Positions 45,761-58,668 are shown, counted from the first letter of the stretch. The stretch: DNA of 64,000 bases from Cristatella mucedo (GCA_009760855.2 WPIO01000001.1:20924501-20988500); one strand, 5' to 3'. The notes: generated by a model from the sequence alone, not told the origin. Numbers and translations: made by a program.

Positions 45761-46915
45761 CCCCCCACCTTTCCGAACCGCAATCAAGCCTGTCAGCCAA
45801 CCCAGTCGGACTTACGTGGGGCTGCCTATGCGTCCGGTGTATTTCGACACTCGTTAAACTGTGCCCGTCGGCCAACGATGCTAGTCGGCTCAGTCATTTC
45901 TTGCTTTGATGGCCACGATGCGATCCACATGGGCACTAGAGGGGGAGCAGCCTGTTGCACCAGACCGGCAGAAACAGCCTCCAATTCAGACGTGAACCTC
46001 ACTTCACGCTTGGAATGTGGGTAGACTGCTTAGTTGACTTTGACCTGAAGTTTGGGCTAAGGAGAGAAAGGTTTGTTTTGAACCCCCCCAGCTGTCTGAC
46101 CGAGCTTCGCCCGGGCTCAACTGGTGAGGATGCTCAGGGCTCGTCTGCTTTGCTTCTGACGGCCACACAACCATCCTGCTGCCTTGCAGTCTTGCAGGGA
46201 CCTAGTCTGACGTGGTCTACCTGTGCCAGTAAAGGTAGAGGGCAAGTAAAGCGTGTACTCTCGTAGCTATGAGAGTTTCCTATCGTGCTGCCAATTCGTC
46301 ATTGTTTGTGGGGGTGAAGGGGGCATCTCGTCGAGAGGCTCTCGTAATCCTAGTAATTTCAGATACGTAGGCAGTTGCCTGGTCTTGCTAGTTCCAAAGA
46401 GGTGCAGATATGCATCTCTCTTCAGACAAGCTAAGCATGCAGCATAGCTCACCCAGCAGGCTTCTGTCAACTCTTTACCGAGCGCGGATGATGGGGGCAG
46501 CCGAGATTTACAATTCGTTATTTATTTATTAGCAGCCATTCACTCGACCCCGGGCAGACTCATTGAAAGAGTTTTCTCGGGCCCCTGACCGACTAGGGCT
46601 GATGACGCTGCTGGCAAGGATGGGCTGCAAGGCTCGTGTCTTGACTGGAACTGACTTCTGCACTGCTTAGCGCGAACGAGTTGCCCACAACGGGCGATGC
46701 AGCTAGCAGCTGGCTGAGCCAGCTAGCGAGCCTGTTGTATTAGGCACTTCTCAGTTGAAGCAGCCACGTAGACTCTGTGGCGGCCACGATTGACTTTGCT
46801 TCGAGTCTTTACTAGGATTATCTGATCCAAATGGCACAAAACCGGTATTTGCTGATGTAAACGGCATGACCTACCCAAGTCGATCCTACCTCTGACCTAC
46901 CCCACTGCGATCAGG
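45761..46915. other. Anonymous sequence
   Basis: Short frames only; nothing recognised. Confidence 0.3.
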
Positions 46916-47560
46916 CGATTGCAGCTGGTGCAAAACTCTGCAGCTAGGCTTGTCTGTCGTGAGCGTCGCAGTTGCCACATTACTCCACTTCTCGCCGACC
47001 TGCACTGGTTACCAGTCAAGCAACGGATTGACTTCAAGGTTTTGTCGCTCACTTTTAGGTCTCTTCATTCTATGGCTCCAGCTTATCTTTCAGATATACT
47101 ACCCCATCAGGCAAAGCATCGTACCACTCGCTTTTCGGAATCCAACAGTCTAGAAATACCTCGTACAAACCTTAAATCCTTTGGAGACCGTGCATTTAGC
47201 TCGTATGCTCCCACAGCCTGGAACTCCCTCCCGACCTGCATCAGAACATCCCCTGACCTGACCACATTTAAAAGAAACTTAAAAACATACCTATTTAGGA
47301 CAGCATTTAGTGGGTCTTTGTGATTCGTCCTCGATTTGCTTATGCGTGCTGACACTGTTCATGCTGCCACTAACCACATTTGCATGCTGACCCAGTGCAT
47401 GTAACCCCTAACCATGTTATTCATTTTGTTTGTTTTTCAAGCATGATTTTACTTACTATTCTATTGCGTATCACTTTGCAGCAAATGTAAAGCGCCTAGA
47501 AAGAGATTAAGTTCTCTGAGGGCGCTTTATCAAGTGCAATATTATTATTATTATTATTAA
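46916..47560 (+). mobile_element. LINE family A 3' end, well preserved
   Basis: An open frame of 134 codons from QLVQNSAARLVCRERRSCHI to the end FRTAFSGSL, 3' UTR, intact hairpin and (ATT)n tail. The 5' end is truncated near 46,916. One of the least mutated copies. Confidence 0.9.
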
Positions 47561-49076
47561 GTCGCTGCCCATGCTGAGGTCCATGGCGGCTCCATTTGGA
47601 CTTTACAGCAGCCTTCCCTCCCTCACCCAAAGAGCCCCCTAGCTGGACTTTCCATCATAATCGAAATGGCCGCTGCTCGAAGCCAAGCCGATCCTGTAGC
47701 CTACTGAGCAAAGCAGCCACCGATATCCATGTGATTTTATTCGCTGATGAGGTCCGATCCGATGCTCTCCCCTTTTGCAAGGCTCTGGCCGACTGGACTG
47801 ACCGAATCACCGGGAGCTAGATAAAGAGGCGGTAGGAGCAAGACATGTGGGGGCCATCCTGTTGCTGGGAGTACTGGTCGCCATCTTACCGAATGCCGAA
47901 CGGACTTTCTCACTTTAATTAGAGATGTAGATGTATGTGTAATATATATATATATTCATAAACATATGAGTATGTGTAAATGTATTGTTTGACACCAGCA
48001 GCACCATCAGCACCTGCTGTGACGGATCTCAGGGGAGGACACTGAGATGTGTAGTTGCAGGTAGCTTCGAGCTTGTTTTGTCCGTAGCCAGTCTATGACA
48101 ATCAGCAGAAGCCCCTGCAGTGGATCCTGCCTCAAGGAAGTCCGCAAAAAAACGGACCCTCTCCGATGGATGCCAAGTCAACGTCTTCTGCAGGCCTGGC
48201 CACACCTACTTTTTCCTGCCTCTCCCCTGCCAGCCTGCTTGTGTATCGTCAGCTGGTTTAGAAGCTGAATTAGTAAGAGCTCATTAGGCTCCCAGTGAAC
48301 TGTGACCGGGCTTGTGAGTTGTCAGGATGGTCTTGTGCCATTTAACTCCACTGCTCCATAGAGCTCCAGCAACAGTTATACTGGGCACCCCACCACTCAG
48401 GGCTCCTGCTCAGCTAGCCATCACCACCCATGCAATCAGGCTTAAGTGAATCAGTGCACGCAGGCTCTCATCTTTCTCTCCTGTCTACTGAAAGTCACCT
48501 GTAAGGAAGAATACCTAGTGGGAAGTACTTCGCTGAAGTAGATGTGAAAATGAGGTGCCAAACATTACACTTCTCACCTTCTTATCACGAGCTACGAAAT
48601 GCTACGAAATATCAGCCAGTCGAATGCCTCAATGGATGCCCCCTTCCCCCCTGTGGACGTCTGGGAGGGCTATGCTCACGAGTGTATGGGGGTCGGGGGC
48701 AGAGGTGATCTTCTGTAGCAGATGACAAGAAGTTAAAGTTGCCCTGCATCTGAGCAAGTGGCACAGATGATTGCAGGACATGCATGCTGTGACTCCTTCT
48801 ACTGAGAGCCTAAGAGCAGGACTAGCTTCAGGTGGGTGGAAGCAAATGTTGCCGAGCCATGCTTCTACTGGCATTCCGATCCTGCTACTACTGCTGCTGC
48901 TGCTGCTGTTGCATCAGTAGCAGCTGGGCCCAGCCTGGGCATACAAGTAGATTAAGACTATAGAAGGCCCCCTCCAGAGGCATCGATGTCAGTCAGAACG
49001 TTTGACGCTCGGCGTTGCCAGTGTGGGCAGCATGTATATGCTGCAATTTAATAACGTCATGATCGAATGAAGACCC
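47561..49076. other. Anonymous sequence
   Basis: A short (TA)n at about 47,945 and a (CTG)n-like run at about 48,888-48,910. No gene recognised. Confidence 0.35.
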
Positions 49077-49262
49077 TAACTAACTTCAAATCCCATCGAG
49101 ACCATGCCTTCAGCTACTCTGCTCTCAATGCTTGGAACTCACTTAACAATGTTATTGCATCATTTTTCTGATTTGACCGAATTCTAAATGGAAGCTAGGA
49201 AGCCACTTGTTTTTCACTACCTTTACTGCATCCGAGTGATTTGTCTATTGTGCGCTTGAGTT
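49077..49262 (+). mobile_element. LINE family A-related fragment, highly decayed
   Basis: TTCAAATCCCATCGAGACCATGCC and GCTTGGAACTCAC match the ORF2 C-terminal block but with many changes; no tail hairpin remains. Confidence 0.55.
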
Positions 49263-52200
49263 TTCAGAAAATGTGCAGGTCGTGACTAAGGGCACGAGCG
49301 ATACGCTTTTTTCATCATCGCACTTAAGTCCTTTTTCTTGCTTGCTTTGAGTGCTTGCCTGTGCATGATCTAGTGCATGCTACTAACCAAAGGTCCAACT
49401 AACCAGCAGCCATAGTTTCTCCCTCCTTTGTGCTTTTACATGCTTGTGTACACATGATACTAGGGTGCCTTCATGCTTGTCCTAGCATGATACAACGATG
49501 TTCATCAACTCTCGGTTATTGCTTTGCTTGCATTGAGCAGTACAAGCACCAAGTTTGAGATCCTTTTTGAGCCTGCTAAACAAAAGACTAATTCTCATTA
49601 TTAAGAAGCCCTTTGCTGAAGCCTGTAACCGGATGCTGGCTGGCTGGCTGCTCTGGCAAGCCAATCGCTAGTTACCAAGGAGCTTTGCCCTCAAGATTGC
49701 CCCCGAAGACTGGCGTTGTGGCTCTGGAATGGTTGACCCGAAGGTACCCTCCCGAGCATTAAGGAAAGAGAGTAGCTTGCCTCACATCGATTGAGTTAGC
49801 TCTTATGCCAAGTGGCTCACCCCTGAGGTCACGTCCATCCTCCCAAGTAGGTCCTCAAAGTAGTTGCTCGGCTGTGGATTTCGATAGTGTCCTTTGCCGA
49901 GAGGTGGAGGGAGGCAGTGGTGGACAGCACGACACGAGACCGGAAGCACTTGTGGATCTCTTGTTGGTCAGCTGGGTGCAGCATGAAGGTCACATAGCAA
50001 GGCAGTGAGCTGCCCAAGCCGGTGGCAAGTAACAGCCGGCGGCTGAGATGCTGAAGCAAGCTGCCTTTAATATTGGCAAGTTTTGGGGGCAGTCGAGTGA
50101 CATGACTTCGTTGCCGTTGTGACTGCAAGTCGGTGGGCACAAGTCAGAGTTGAGCTGTTTGTGGAGTTGTTTGCTCACGGCCAGGTGTGGCTGGGAAAAG
50201 GAGCAGCAGCAACGAATGGAGAGAGACTCGATGGCTTAGGGAAGGCCACCACCGACGCCTTTCGAATGGAGGACTGACTCCGAGTGTGACAGCTTGCCAC
50301 CGCGTGTCGTGTCAGTGAACTTGCCTTACCCGAAGTGTCGTCGAAAAGCAGGATGAGCGTGAAATAGCTAACAAAGCAAGCAGTTCGGACAAGTCGTGGA
50401 TGGCTTGCAGCTGACGTTTGGCTCAGCTGGGAAACACGCTAGCCTGCTGCATAGTACACCATACTGCTCTAAGTGACAGTACGATGACCTTATGACCAAG
50501 CCGACAGCTGTGCTTGGTTCGGCAGCTGCCGCCATTTTCCAGTCACCCTCTAGATTGGTGCTCTCTCTCTCCCCCCTCTCGACGGCGGCTAAAAGCCTGC
50601 ATCTTAAAACTTTGTTGGCCGGAGCTTTATCTAATTTATTGCTGCCCTGCATGCAGGCAGTCCTACTGAAGCTGCAGCTGTCAATTATCTGTATTTGACC
50701 ACATCCGTGGCTGCAGCTGCTTCCACTTCTAGTCGTGCGACTTGTGTGTCCTGCCCGAGCCAGGCTTGCCAATCTGCCTACTGTCAATTGATACTCCTTG
50801 ATGAGCATATAATGTACTTGACTGGCAGTACATTCGTCTTGCCTGCTGGCTCACTTACTTCTTTGGTTTGTCAGCTAGGTAGAGCTGGTGCTGACGTGCT
50901 GGATGCACGAAGCTTTTTCCATCGAGCTTCCTGTTCCCCTGCGAGGGAGGCCCTTGGCTCAGCTGTGCACCCGTGCGGAAAGCCGTTCGGTTTGTGTGAG
51001 TTTCGTGAATGCCGTTCAATCCAGATTTTGTCAGATTGCATTCGCTGGCCCCTCGTTGCAGCACTGTATGTAGTTGTGACCTCTTTATCTGATTCTGCTA
51101 TGCAGCCTTCTGTCTAAGAAATGTTGCTGTAGTCATGCCTATGGACGTGTTACTGGCTCAGGCTGTGTCTCATTGCATGCATACATGCTCCGAACCCCCC
51201 TGCAATCCATCCGCTTGGTCTTGTCTCAGACACAGTATGTGTCTCATAGTGTCAATCCTGATCTGTTAGCACTGCCTTCTATTTTAGCTATTATATCTAC
51301 CAGTCCTAGCGATTTCATGCAGTGTTTGCTGTCACTCGACGTTTTCAGTCACTCGTTCGTGAATTAGGAATGCAAGGAAACCATCTGTGAGCACGAGCTA
51401 ACAAACAACCTCGGCCAGACCTTGGTCGGCCCATGGGCCAAAACAGTGCCTTACATTGTGTGGCTTGCTGAGCACTGCATAATTCTGCAAGAGGTGGGGG
51501 TTTATGAAAAGGATTATGAACATCAGAAGGTTCATCTGTGTCCTCTCGTGCTAAGTTATCATTTAAGGGCTCCAGAAGGAGGGGGCAGAGGACAAGCAGT
51601 TGCTCGGCAGAAGGACTGTTTATATGCTACTGTGTTTATAGTCCAATGTCTGTATACGATATCTTTACTTTGCCTCTCCTCCGAAGTGCTGGCTTTCATA
51701 TGGAGATTCGTGTAGTTTAGCATGCATCACCTTGGCCTTCCCCACTTTTGCACAATGAGTATGTCATCCAATCCATCTGTGTTTGGCTGCGTTTGCCAAA
51801 TGCGAGCATGCAGGCAGTTCATGCTAGCTCAGCAGCTCGCCGAGCTCAGCTCGGCTCCTCATCATCCTAAGCTCTCCTGCCCTCGGTCTGAAGCAGATGG
51901 TTGGGCGTAGCCGCCATTGGCCATCTGCCTTTAAGGGTGCATTTTCGGATCTGTCAGTTTCCTTCTTCGCCTTGGCCATGCCATCGCATTCTTCAAGCTT
52001 CCGGTGCACGTCGTCCACACAGCTCGGTCGGACTGGCCAAACGGTGAAATGTCACTGCCCATGTATCTCGTCCGGACAGTGAGTTTTCTCAGCTAAACCC
52101 GATGGAAGCACTCAAAGAAAATCAGTCAGAATAGTCAAGAGCCCCTTACTGTCATTAAAACGAGCCTTCGTCTTGCAGGCCGACTGTGGCCCGGCGGTTT

Positions 52201-53653
52201 GGATCGGTGACGATGATGTGGGTTAGGGGATGAGGCATCCAGGTAACTGGACTACCGTGGTGAACCTCTTTGTTTGCTGCGGTTTGGACTCCGGGCTTGA
52301 CTGTACTTGGATGAGTACCTGACCTTTACCCTTTGCTGCACTTACAGTAGTGTGAGCAATTACAGCCGTGGGAAAACGTCGGCCCTCTCGTGTTACTTTC
52401 GGCTCTGTCTGCCTATTTATCGCCAACACAACTTTTAAAATACGGGGCCGGCTGATAAGCCCGGTGTGTTAGATCTTTGGCTGCCTCCCCGAGCATTTGC
52501 CAGCCAGCTACAGTAGTACGGTGCCGGCAGGATGATTGCCCGTGCTGGTCTGATCGAGCACTGGCTGCCACCCTGAGTTATTGGATGAGAAAGGGTGGGG
52601 GGGGGACGTTCACGCCGACCTACAGCCGACAACAACAATCATTGACTTTCCTGATGCTGCTAGCTGAGTGCCACGTCACGTGGAGCTGGCTCCCCCTCCA
52701 CCAGCCCTCATCGGAAGAATTGATTCTATGCAATTCAACCTTCTCTTCCTTCTCCCCCCCCGAAAGGCAATGCTTTCGGCCCGGGAGGCAGCTACTCAAC
52801 TCCAGCTGGCTGTGGAGCTGCGGCTGTGGTCAGTCAGGCACAAGGCTTGCCAGAAGCCGACTGGGGCCAGGTTCTTCAAACTATGTAGTGCACAACCTCC
52901 TCCGTGCACTCGGTTTTTCACATCCCCAGCACCATGCATCAGCGATATTTATGAGCCAACCGGCGGTCGCTTTCCACTATCCACGGTCGGATTTTGCTGC
53001 AATCAATCGTGGCCGACAGTCCATACCTCCCTCCCCCCTTTGCCGAAGGGTGTGGAGCTAGTCGCTGGTGCTTTGGCTGCTGCTTCTTCATGCACCGGCT
53101 GGTCAGTACTCGATCGGGATGAACCTGCTCGGCTGGTCGGGTGAGATAGAAGTGGCTGGTAAAGAGACTGGGGCTTGGTGGTTGAGGGGGGTGAGTGATA
53201 ATGGGTGGAGCTCGGCAAGTCTTGCCAGCTGCTGACTTTGAATGAGTCATCGAGGCATGGAACTGCTTGTAACAGCAGCTGCACTTACTAGTTTTTACCC
53301 TGATCTATCGTCCGGCTCCCTACGAGTTTTTTGGGGTGCAACGGCAGTGCAGTGACGCTCTATAAATACTTACTCTTTACTCTATTAAGCAGCAGTCTCC
53401 TCTGGTCGGTGAGTCAGAGGTGCAAGCCTTTCCACTAGCCTGGCTACCTGGCTTGTGATCGAGCCTCCAGCCCAGTTGGGATATAGCCAGGATTACCTCC
53501 AAGGGGACAGACCTTGGCCTTGCCAACACACCCCTTGTAAGTCCAGTTCGTGTGCTGCCGGGTCTACTGGCCCCTTTCCATGCCCACACTTTCTTTGTAT
53601 GACAAGTTACGATCGTCATCTCTAGACCCCTGTGTCCCACGGCTCTGTGTAGC
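49263..53653. other. Anonymous sequence with one candidate exon
   Basis: No repeat family recognised. At about 51,368-51,491 a + strand frame between an ATTAG and GAG|GTGGGG encodes ECKETICEHELTNNLGQTL and further to AEHCIILQE, and could be an exon. Longer GC-rich frames at 52,477-53,144 have no recognisable domain. Confidence 0.3.
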
Positions 53654-53765
53654 AATAATAATAATGATAATATTAATAATACACTTGATAAAGCGCCCTC
53701 AGAGAACTCAATCTCTTTCTAGGCGCTTTACATTTGCTGCAAAGAGAACCGCGATTGAATGGCCA
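53654..53765 (-). mobile_element. Tail-only LINE A insertion
   Basis: AATAATAATGATAATATTAA tail, perfect hairpin arms and about 30 bases of UTR in - orientation. Confidence 0.8.
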
Positions 53766-53967
53766 GTGTTTCTTTTTAATTGGTAAGTCAGGTGGAGAGA
53801 ATTTTGTTCCTATTGTGTTCAGAGATGTGCTGGCAGTGCTCTCACCTTTACAATAGAGCTTAAATAAAAATAGCAACTCTACCCAGCTACTGCTAAAGAC
53901 GGCTCAACGTGCCCACAAAGTCAACTTAAGCGTCGGCTCTCATCCTCGTTGCTTGCGTGGTACTGGC

Positions 53968-54330
53968 CGTAATGTAATGTAATGTATCTCCGTCTGTAAC
54001 TCCAAAAATTCATGAAGGCCATGTGTGTGTTACGCAGGGGATTTTTGTATAGCACACTCACAGCCTAAGCAGATTTCTTTACACATTCGGTAGCCAACAG
54101 ACTTTGTCTCACTCAGCAAAGAGAAAGTGGGAAGCATAGCAGAGTCAGGAGAGCAGTTGAGGTAGTGAGTAGCATGGAAGTAGCAGCTCAGGACCGCTGA
54201 AAAGGATGAGCCATAGTCGGCAGCAGGAGAGTAGTTGTCGTTGCATAAGAATTGTGGAAGCGAGTTCAACAGTCTAAGACCTGCAGAGCTAAAGCTTCTG
54301 TCACCAACGGTCTTTAAGCGGAGCTGTGAA
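53968..54330 (-). mobile_element. LINE family B 3' end
   Basis: TAATGTAATGTAATGTATCTCC tail and 3' UTR, then the ORF2 C-terminus with NSLPQFLCNDNYSPAADYGS on the - strand. It is close to the 275-680 copy. Confidence 0.8.
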
Positions 54331-54380
54331 GCTGTCAGCCGGCTGCTGTCAGCTGCTGCCCGATTGAGTAAAAAATACTC

Positions 54381-54500
54381 ATTTGTATAGTGCCCTAAGA
54401 GAACTTAATCTCGGTTCATGTGTTTTCACATATGCCAGGGGGCTCGAGCCCACAACTCTTGTCAACCTTTTGAAGATCATGCAAATCTTACGAATGCCTT
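54381..54500 (-). mobile_element. Chimeric SINE (tRNA head with LINE A-type tail)
   Basis: TTGTATAGTGCCCTAAGAGA and CACATATGCCAGGG (tail with hairpin), then GGCTCGAGCCCACAACTCTT of the head. Same order as at 15,658. Confidence 0.65.
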
Positions 54501-54600
54501 TAGCAACCTCGACGTTCCCACAAAACAGTCCAGAGTAGTGAGTCCTCACTACCGTGTGACCAAATACTGGTTGAACTAAAAAAGAAGATGGAGGTGAGCT

Positions 54601-54765
54601 GATCCAATAGCCTCATGTATATGTCGGTAGAAGAGCCTTGGCCCTATCACACTGCTTGCAGTGGGCAATAAAAAATCGCCTGCTGCAGGACTCGAACCTA
54701 CTACTCGGATTGCGAAGTGCGAGGCCTCACCCGTGGTAGAGGGCCAGAACTCAGGGGTTAGACAC
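54601..54765 (-). mobile_element. tRNA-derived SINE (hairpin-body family), diverged
   Basis: AGAAGAGCC and CTATCACACTGCTTGCAG of the body, B-box complement GGACTCGAACC, and a decayed A box with CACCCGTGGTAGAGGGCC. Confidence 0.7.
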
Positions 54766-55242
54766 CTCGAAGTGAGACTGGTAGGAGCCCTCAGAACAGG
54801 GGGCCTTAATGTAGCATAGATACGCAGCCGATAGAAGAACGTGACAGCAATCGATAATGCCCCATACCTCAATAAACGAGTTCATTTGCTTTCAAGTCAT
54901 CCAGCTACACTAGAGGCCACTGCCTGTGGACTTGCTTCGCTGAGTCGTAGTAGAATTACACGTCCATTTCATGCCACTCCCGGAAGTACTGGTCGCCATC
55001 TTGCCGCATGAAGCAAGTGCTGCTTGACGGAGATGCCGAGTGACAGAAGTGCCGTGTGCGAAGGAAGAATGGACAGACTTTCTCATTTTAATTAATAGGA
55101 TAATCCACTCTTGACCGCAAGCTCTTCCCTGCTGGGAGGTGGCAAAAACAGACTAATGGTCACTTCAGATGCACTTTTTAATCCAGGCCGTAGACTTTTA
55201 CGTATATGGTTCCCGAAAATCATATTACTATAACATAAAAAT

Positions 55243-55296
55243 ACAATTCGCATGTATTGTGTCCTAGGAGAACTTAATCTCTATCCACGCTTTATT
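55243..55296 (-). mobile_element. Chimeric SINE, tail part
   Basis: TGTATTGTGTCCTAGGAGA and ATCTCTATCCACGCTTTA of the chimeric SINE tail; continues at 55,419 with its head. Confidence 0.6.
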
Positions 55297-55418
55297 TAAA
55301 CCACACAGCACTCACCATTCGAACGTGTTTCCTTTGCAGCAAATGTAAAGCGCCTAGAAAGAGATTGAGTTCTCTGAGGGCGCTTTGTCAAATGCGTTAT
55401 TATTGTTATTATTATTAT
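55297..55418 (+). mobile_element. LINE family A tail inserted in a chimeric SINE
   Basis: 3' UTR end, hairpin (AAAGCGCC / GGCGCTTT) and ATTATTGTTATTATTATTAT tail on the + strand, separating the SINE tail from its head. Confidence 0.8.
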
Positions 55419-55500
55419 AGCTCGAGCCTACGACCACAATGGTCAAAGGCAAGCACCTTGACTCCTCGGCCAAACCAGAGCTGTAGGGCCCGCTAATAGT
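55419..55500 (-). mobile_element. Chimeric SINE, head part
   Basis: AGCTCGAGCCTACGACCAC (B-box side), GTCAAAGGCAAGCACCTTGA and GGCCAAACCAGAGCT (A-box side) in - orientation. Confidence 0.6.
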
Positions 55501-56112
55501 CTCTAGCAATTATCATAATCTGACTGACTACCATGCTAGCATTTTGATATCACTAGCTTAAGTATCTCCTGTATTGTTTTAAGCAAATATGTAATTTATC
55601 TACAACTCCACCAACTCATTAGGCATAAATGAGTGTGACTCTAAAGAGTTGTCTGTAGCACACTTAAAAAACCCCAAGAAGATTTTGGAGCACATAATCG
55701 CGAGTCGTGCTAGATTGTGTTTGGAGGCAGACGTGAATGGCAGAACAAGCTTAGCTGCATTAAGCAGTCTGCATTGTCTGATTACCAAGCCAAGCATGTG
55801 ACTTTCAGCTGACTAGTCAGACGTACGACAGATGGACCACCTCGTTGCTCAGGTGTATGTTATCAGACTGCTACTATTTATTGCCGCTTATACATCACCG
55901 TGTGCTGCAAATTACCATGGAAGTGGCTACAGATCCTGTTAATAACTTTGTACCGTGAGAAGTGGTAGGCGGACGTGCAGTATCTTTGCGACAATTCAGC
56001 TTGCTGCCCAGCCGTGCTCGTTGCAGCACGAAATGCAAAGGATGTCACTCCTTCAGGGGCTTAAGTGTCTGAAATGCACCTGTAATTTTTGCCCACCCCA
56101 CCCCATTGTAAG
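55501..56112. other. Anonymous sequence
   Basis: No gene or repeat recognised. Confidence 0.35.
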
Positions 56113-57125
56113 AATAATTATAATAATAATGCACTTGATAAAGCACCCTCGTAGAACTCAATCTCTTTCTAAGTGCTTTACTTTTACTGCAAAGTGAAAC
56201 GCGATTGAATGGTGAGTTGTATCATGCTTGATAAACAATATGTGTAACGTGGTTAGGGGTGACATGTACAGGGTCAGCATGCAAGTGGTCAGTGGCAGCA
56301 TCCACAGTGTCAGCACGCATAAGCCCGTGAAGGACGAATCACAGGGATCCTCTATATGCTGTCTTAAATAGGTGTTTTTTCAAGTTCTTTTTAAATGTGG
56401 TCAAGTCAGGGGATGTTGTGACGCAAGTCGGGAGGGAGTTCCAGGCTTTGGGTGCATACGAACTAAAGGCACGGTCTCCAAAGGATTTCAGGTTTGAGCG
56501 AGGTATTAGTAAACTATTGGATTCCAAAAAGCAGGGGGTACGATGCTTGGCCTGATGGGAGAGTAGATCTGAGAGATAGGCTGGAGCCAAACAATGAAGT
56601 GACTTAAAAGTGAGCGACAAAACCTTGAAGTCGATGCGTTGTTTGACTGGTAGCCAGTGCAGGTCGGCAAGAAGTGATTTGATGTGGCAACTGCGATGCT
56701 CACAACAGACAAGCCTAGCTGCGGAGTTTTGCACAAGCTGTAATCGCCTGATTGCACATGCTGGTAGGCCAGCAAGCTGTGAGTTACAGAAGTCAAGACA
56801 GGATGTCACAAATGCATGGACCAACTTAGATGTGGTATCCTTATCTAAACAAGCCCGAATTTTTAGCAATGTTATGTTGCTTAAAGTAAGCAGACTTGAT
56901 TGTGGAGCTGGTGTGGTCGTTTAACGAGAGGTCACTTTGGAACATGACACCTAGATTTTGTGCTGATGTCACAGGAGATATGGTGGCAGAGCCAATTTTG
57001 AGCGTTAGCCTTTCCAATTTCCGAGTCACACTGGGTTTGCCCATAACTAGTAAGTTAGTTTTATTATCGTTTAGTTTTAGAAAATTGCTGCCATCCATGT
57101 GCGGATGTCGTCAATACATGCAGCT
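56113..57125 (-). mobile_element. LINE family A, 3' third, well preserved
   Basis: Tail, hairpin, 3' UTR and about 176 open codons on the - strand from AFVTSCLDFCNSQLAGLP through HRSCHIKSLLADLHWLPV to FKTAYRGSL. A second frame upstream has NKTNLLVMGKPSVTRKLERL. One frameshift near 56,850. It ends near 57,125 at a DIRTW-like block. Confidence 0.9.
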
Positions 57126-58460
57126 GTAGAGGGGCTGGCACATTTGGGCCTGCTCTAGGTAAGCTAAGCGTACACCCGAGTCGACACACTTGTTTGCCAC
57201 CACAGCCTGACGTCTAAAATAATATTTAGCTGGAGAGTGATTCGCCAATGAAGATCCGGCTAGAAAAAAATGACTGAAACAGTCTGCTGCTTCGGGTTAG
57301 CAAGGCTGCCACTGTTCTATAGCATTTTGATGGTCATCTTGGGCAGCTCCTTGGCAAATTGCAGTGATTCAATCTGTATGTAAGCATGCAGTGTGGCTTT
57401 ATTGCCATTTGCTAGTTGATGCACCTGCTCCAATGCAGCAGTGCAATTTTGACAGGGTGAATTGACTTGCCGATTCTTGTAATGTGAGACCATATCGGGC
57501 AGAATTTCTGGCACTCGTGTTCACCATGTTTAAAGGATCGTGTCTCTCTCACTATGGTCTGACCTTGCTGAGCCAGCATATAATAAACCCCTTCGCCTTC
57601 TCGTGGCTGCAAGTCCTGTCTCATCTTGCACTTCTTTTGCCAAACAATGGTTGGGTGCCGTGTCAGCGCTTGCTCAACAAACTTTTAAGCAGTGGAGTTT
57701 ATTCCCCCTGCCCTCTTGTACAATGGGCAACAGCTTTAGGCCACTTGTCAATTCTGCCTCTACGATATTCGGTCTCTACTTCAAACGTAACGATACTAAA
57801 ACCTTTTGCTCCGTGCAATGCAGTCGCTCTGTGTGAGGGCAGCTGTGAGAGCAGCTACCTCTGTGGGATACGTTTGTAGTCGCTAGATAGTACCACCATC
57901 TCTGGCTGGCGGTTTGACCGACTTCTGCTGGTAATGCTGGATTAGTCCTCCGAGGCTAAACGCTAACTGTTAGCCACGGATGCTCCGAGTGCCTTATGCA
58001 CGGTAGCAGTGCCACTCCCATTGAGCTGCCACGCGGTTAAGAAAGTGCTAACAATAGAGATGGGTCTGTAGATTCGGTTCATCCTAGGAGTGTCTCAGGG
58101 GCTAAGCCCGAAATAGAAAGGCTTGTAAAACAGCGCTTAGAGCAAGAACCGAGCATTGCACAACTGGCCTGCTGAGCACCGGTATGCGCTTCGGGATGTG
58201 CCGGACCTCTTTTCCGACCTCTAAGCTGATAAGCATGTCGACCGTAGCTTTAAAACTTTACTCTACGACTCAGTTTGTTTTTACAACTCATTTAGACGAG
58301 ATTCTTAGGTCCAGAGCCGCGCCGGCATTCGTCGTGTGATGGCTGAGACTGGCATCATCAGAAGCGCTGTGCTTGCCTCGTAGTTGTCTCTGGCAGCTGC
58401 TTCACCATTCTGTAACTCTGCTAAGCATCGCTGGCCTTTGTAGTCGTCATTGTAGCAGGA
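57126..58460. other. Anonymous sequence
   Basis: Open frames of up to 131 codons without recognisable domain. No repeat family seen. Confidence 0.3.
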
Positions 58461-58668
58461 TTGAAAGTCGCCGACTCGCAGGCCATCGGTGCCCAGCAGC
58501 AGCAGACGTCAGCGGCTGCTGCCAATTCGAGCAGAGGCAGCGCCAGTCGAACGTGTCCCGTCAGCCTATTCGACTGCGGAGGAGGAAATAGCAGCGAGTG
58601 CATCCCGACCAGCTGGCAGTGCGACGGCACGTCTGACTGCCTGAACGGGGCCGACGAGAAAGGCTGCT
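58461..58668 (+). CDS. Exon encoding one LDL-receptor class A domain
   Basis: The frame has [28 protein letters not shown] and LNGADEKGC, i.e. six Cys with the calcium-binding D-G-x-x-D-C-x-x-G-x-D-E signature of an LDLa repeat. A GT donor (58,669, TGCT|GTAAGG) follows directly after the last Cys in phase 1, the phase typical of LDLa exons. The start is not fixed: an acceptor such as ACGTCAG or CAGAG upstream would be phase 1, but the pyrimidine tract is weak. LDLa domains are extracellular and occur in receptors, matrix proteins and proteases; the rest of the gene was not found. Confidence 0.65.

Noticed and set aside
46919-47323. 134-codon host gene
   Set aside because: It is the C-terminus of LINE A with the 3' UTR, hairpin and (ATT)n tail behind it.
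52477-53144. Overlapping frames of 194 and 158 codons as a gene
   Set aside because: Two frames are open at once in GC-rich DNA, with Ser/Pro/His-rich composition, no domain and no splice support.
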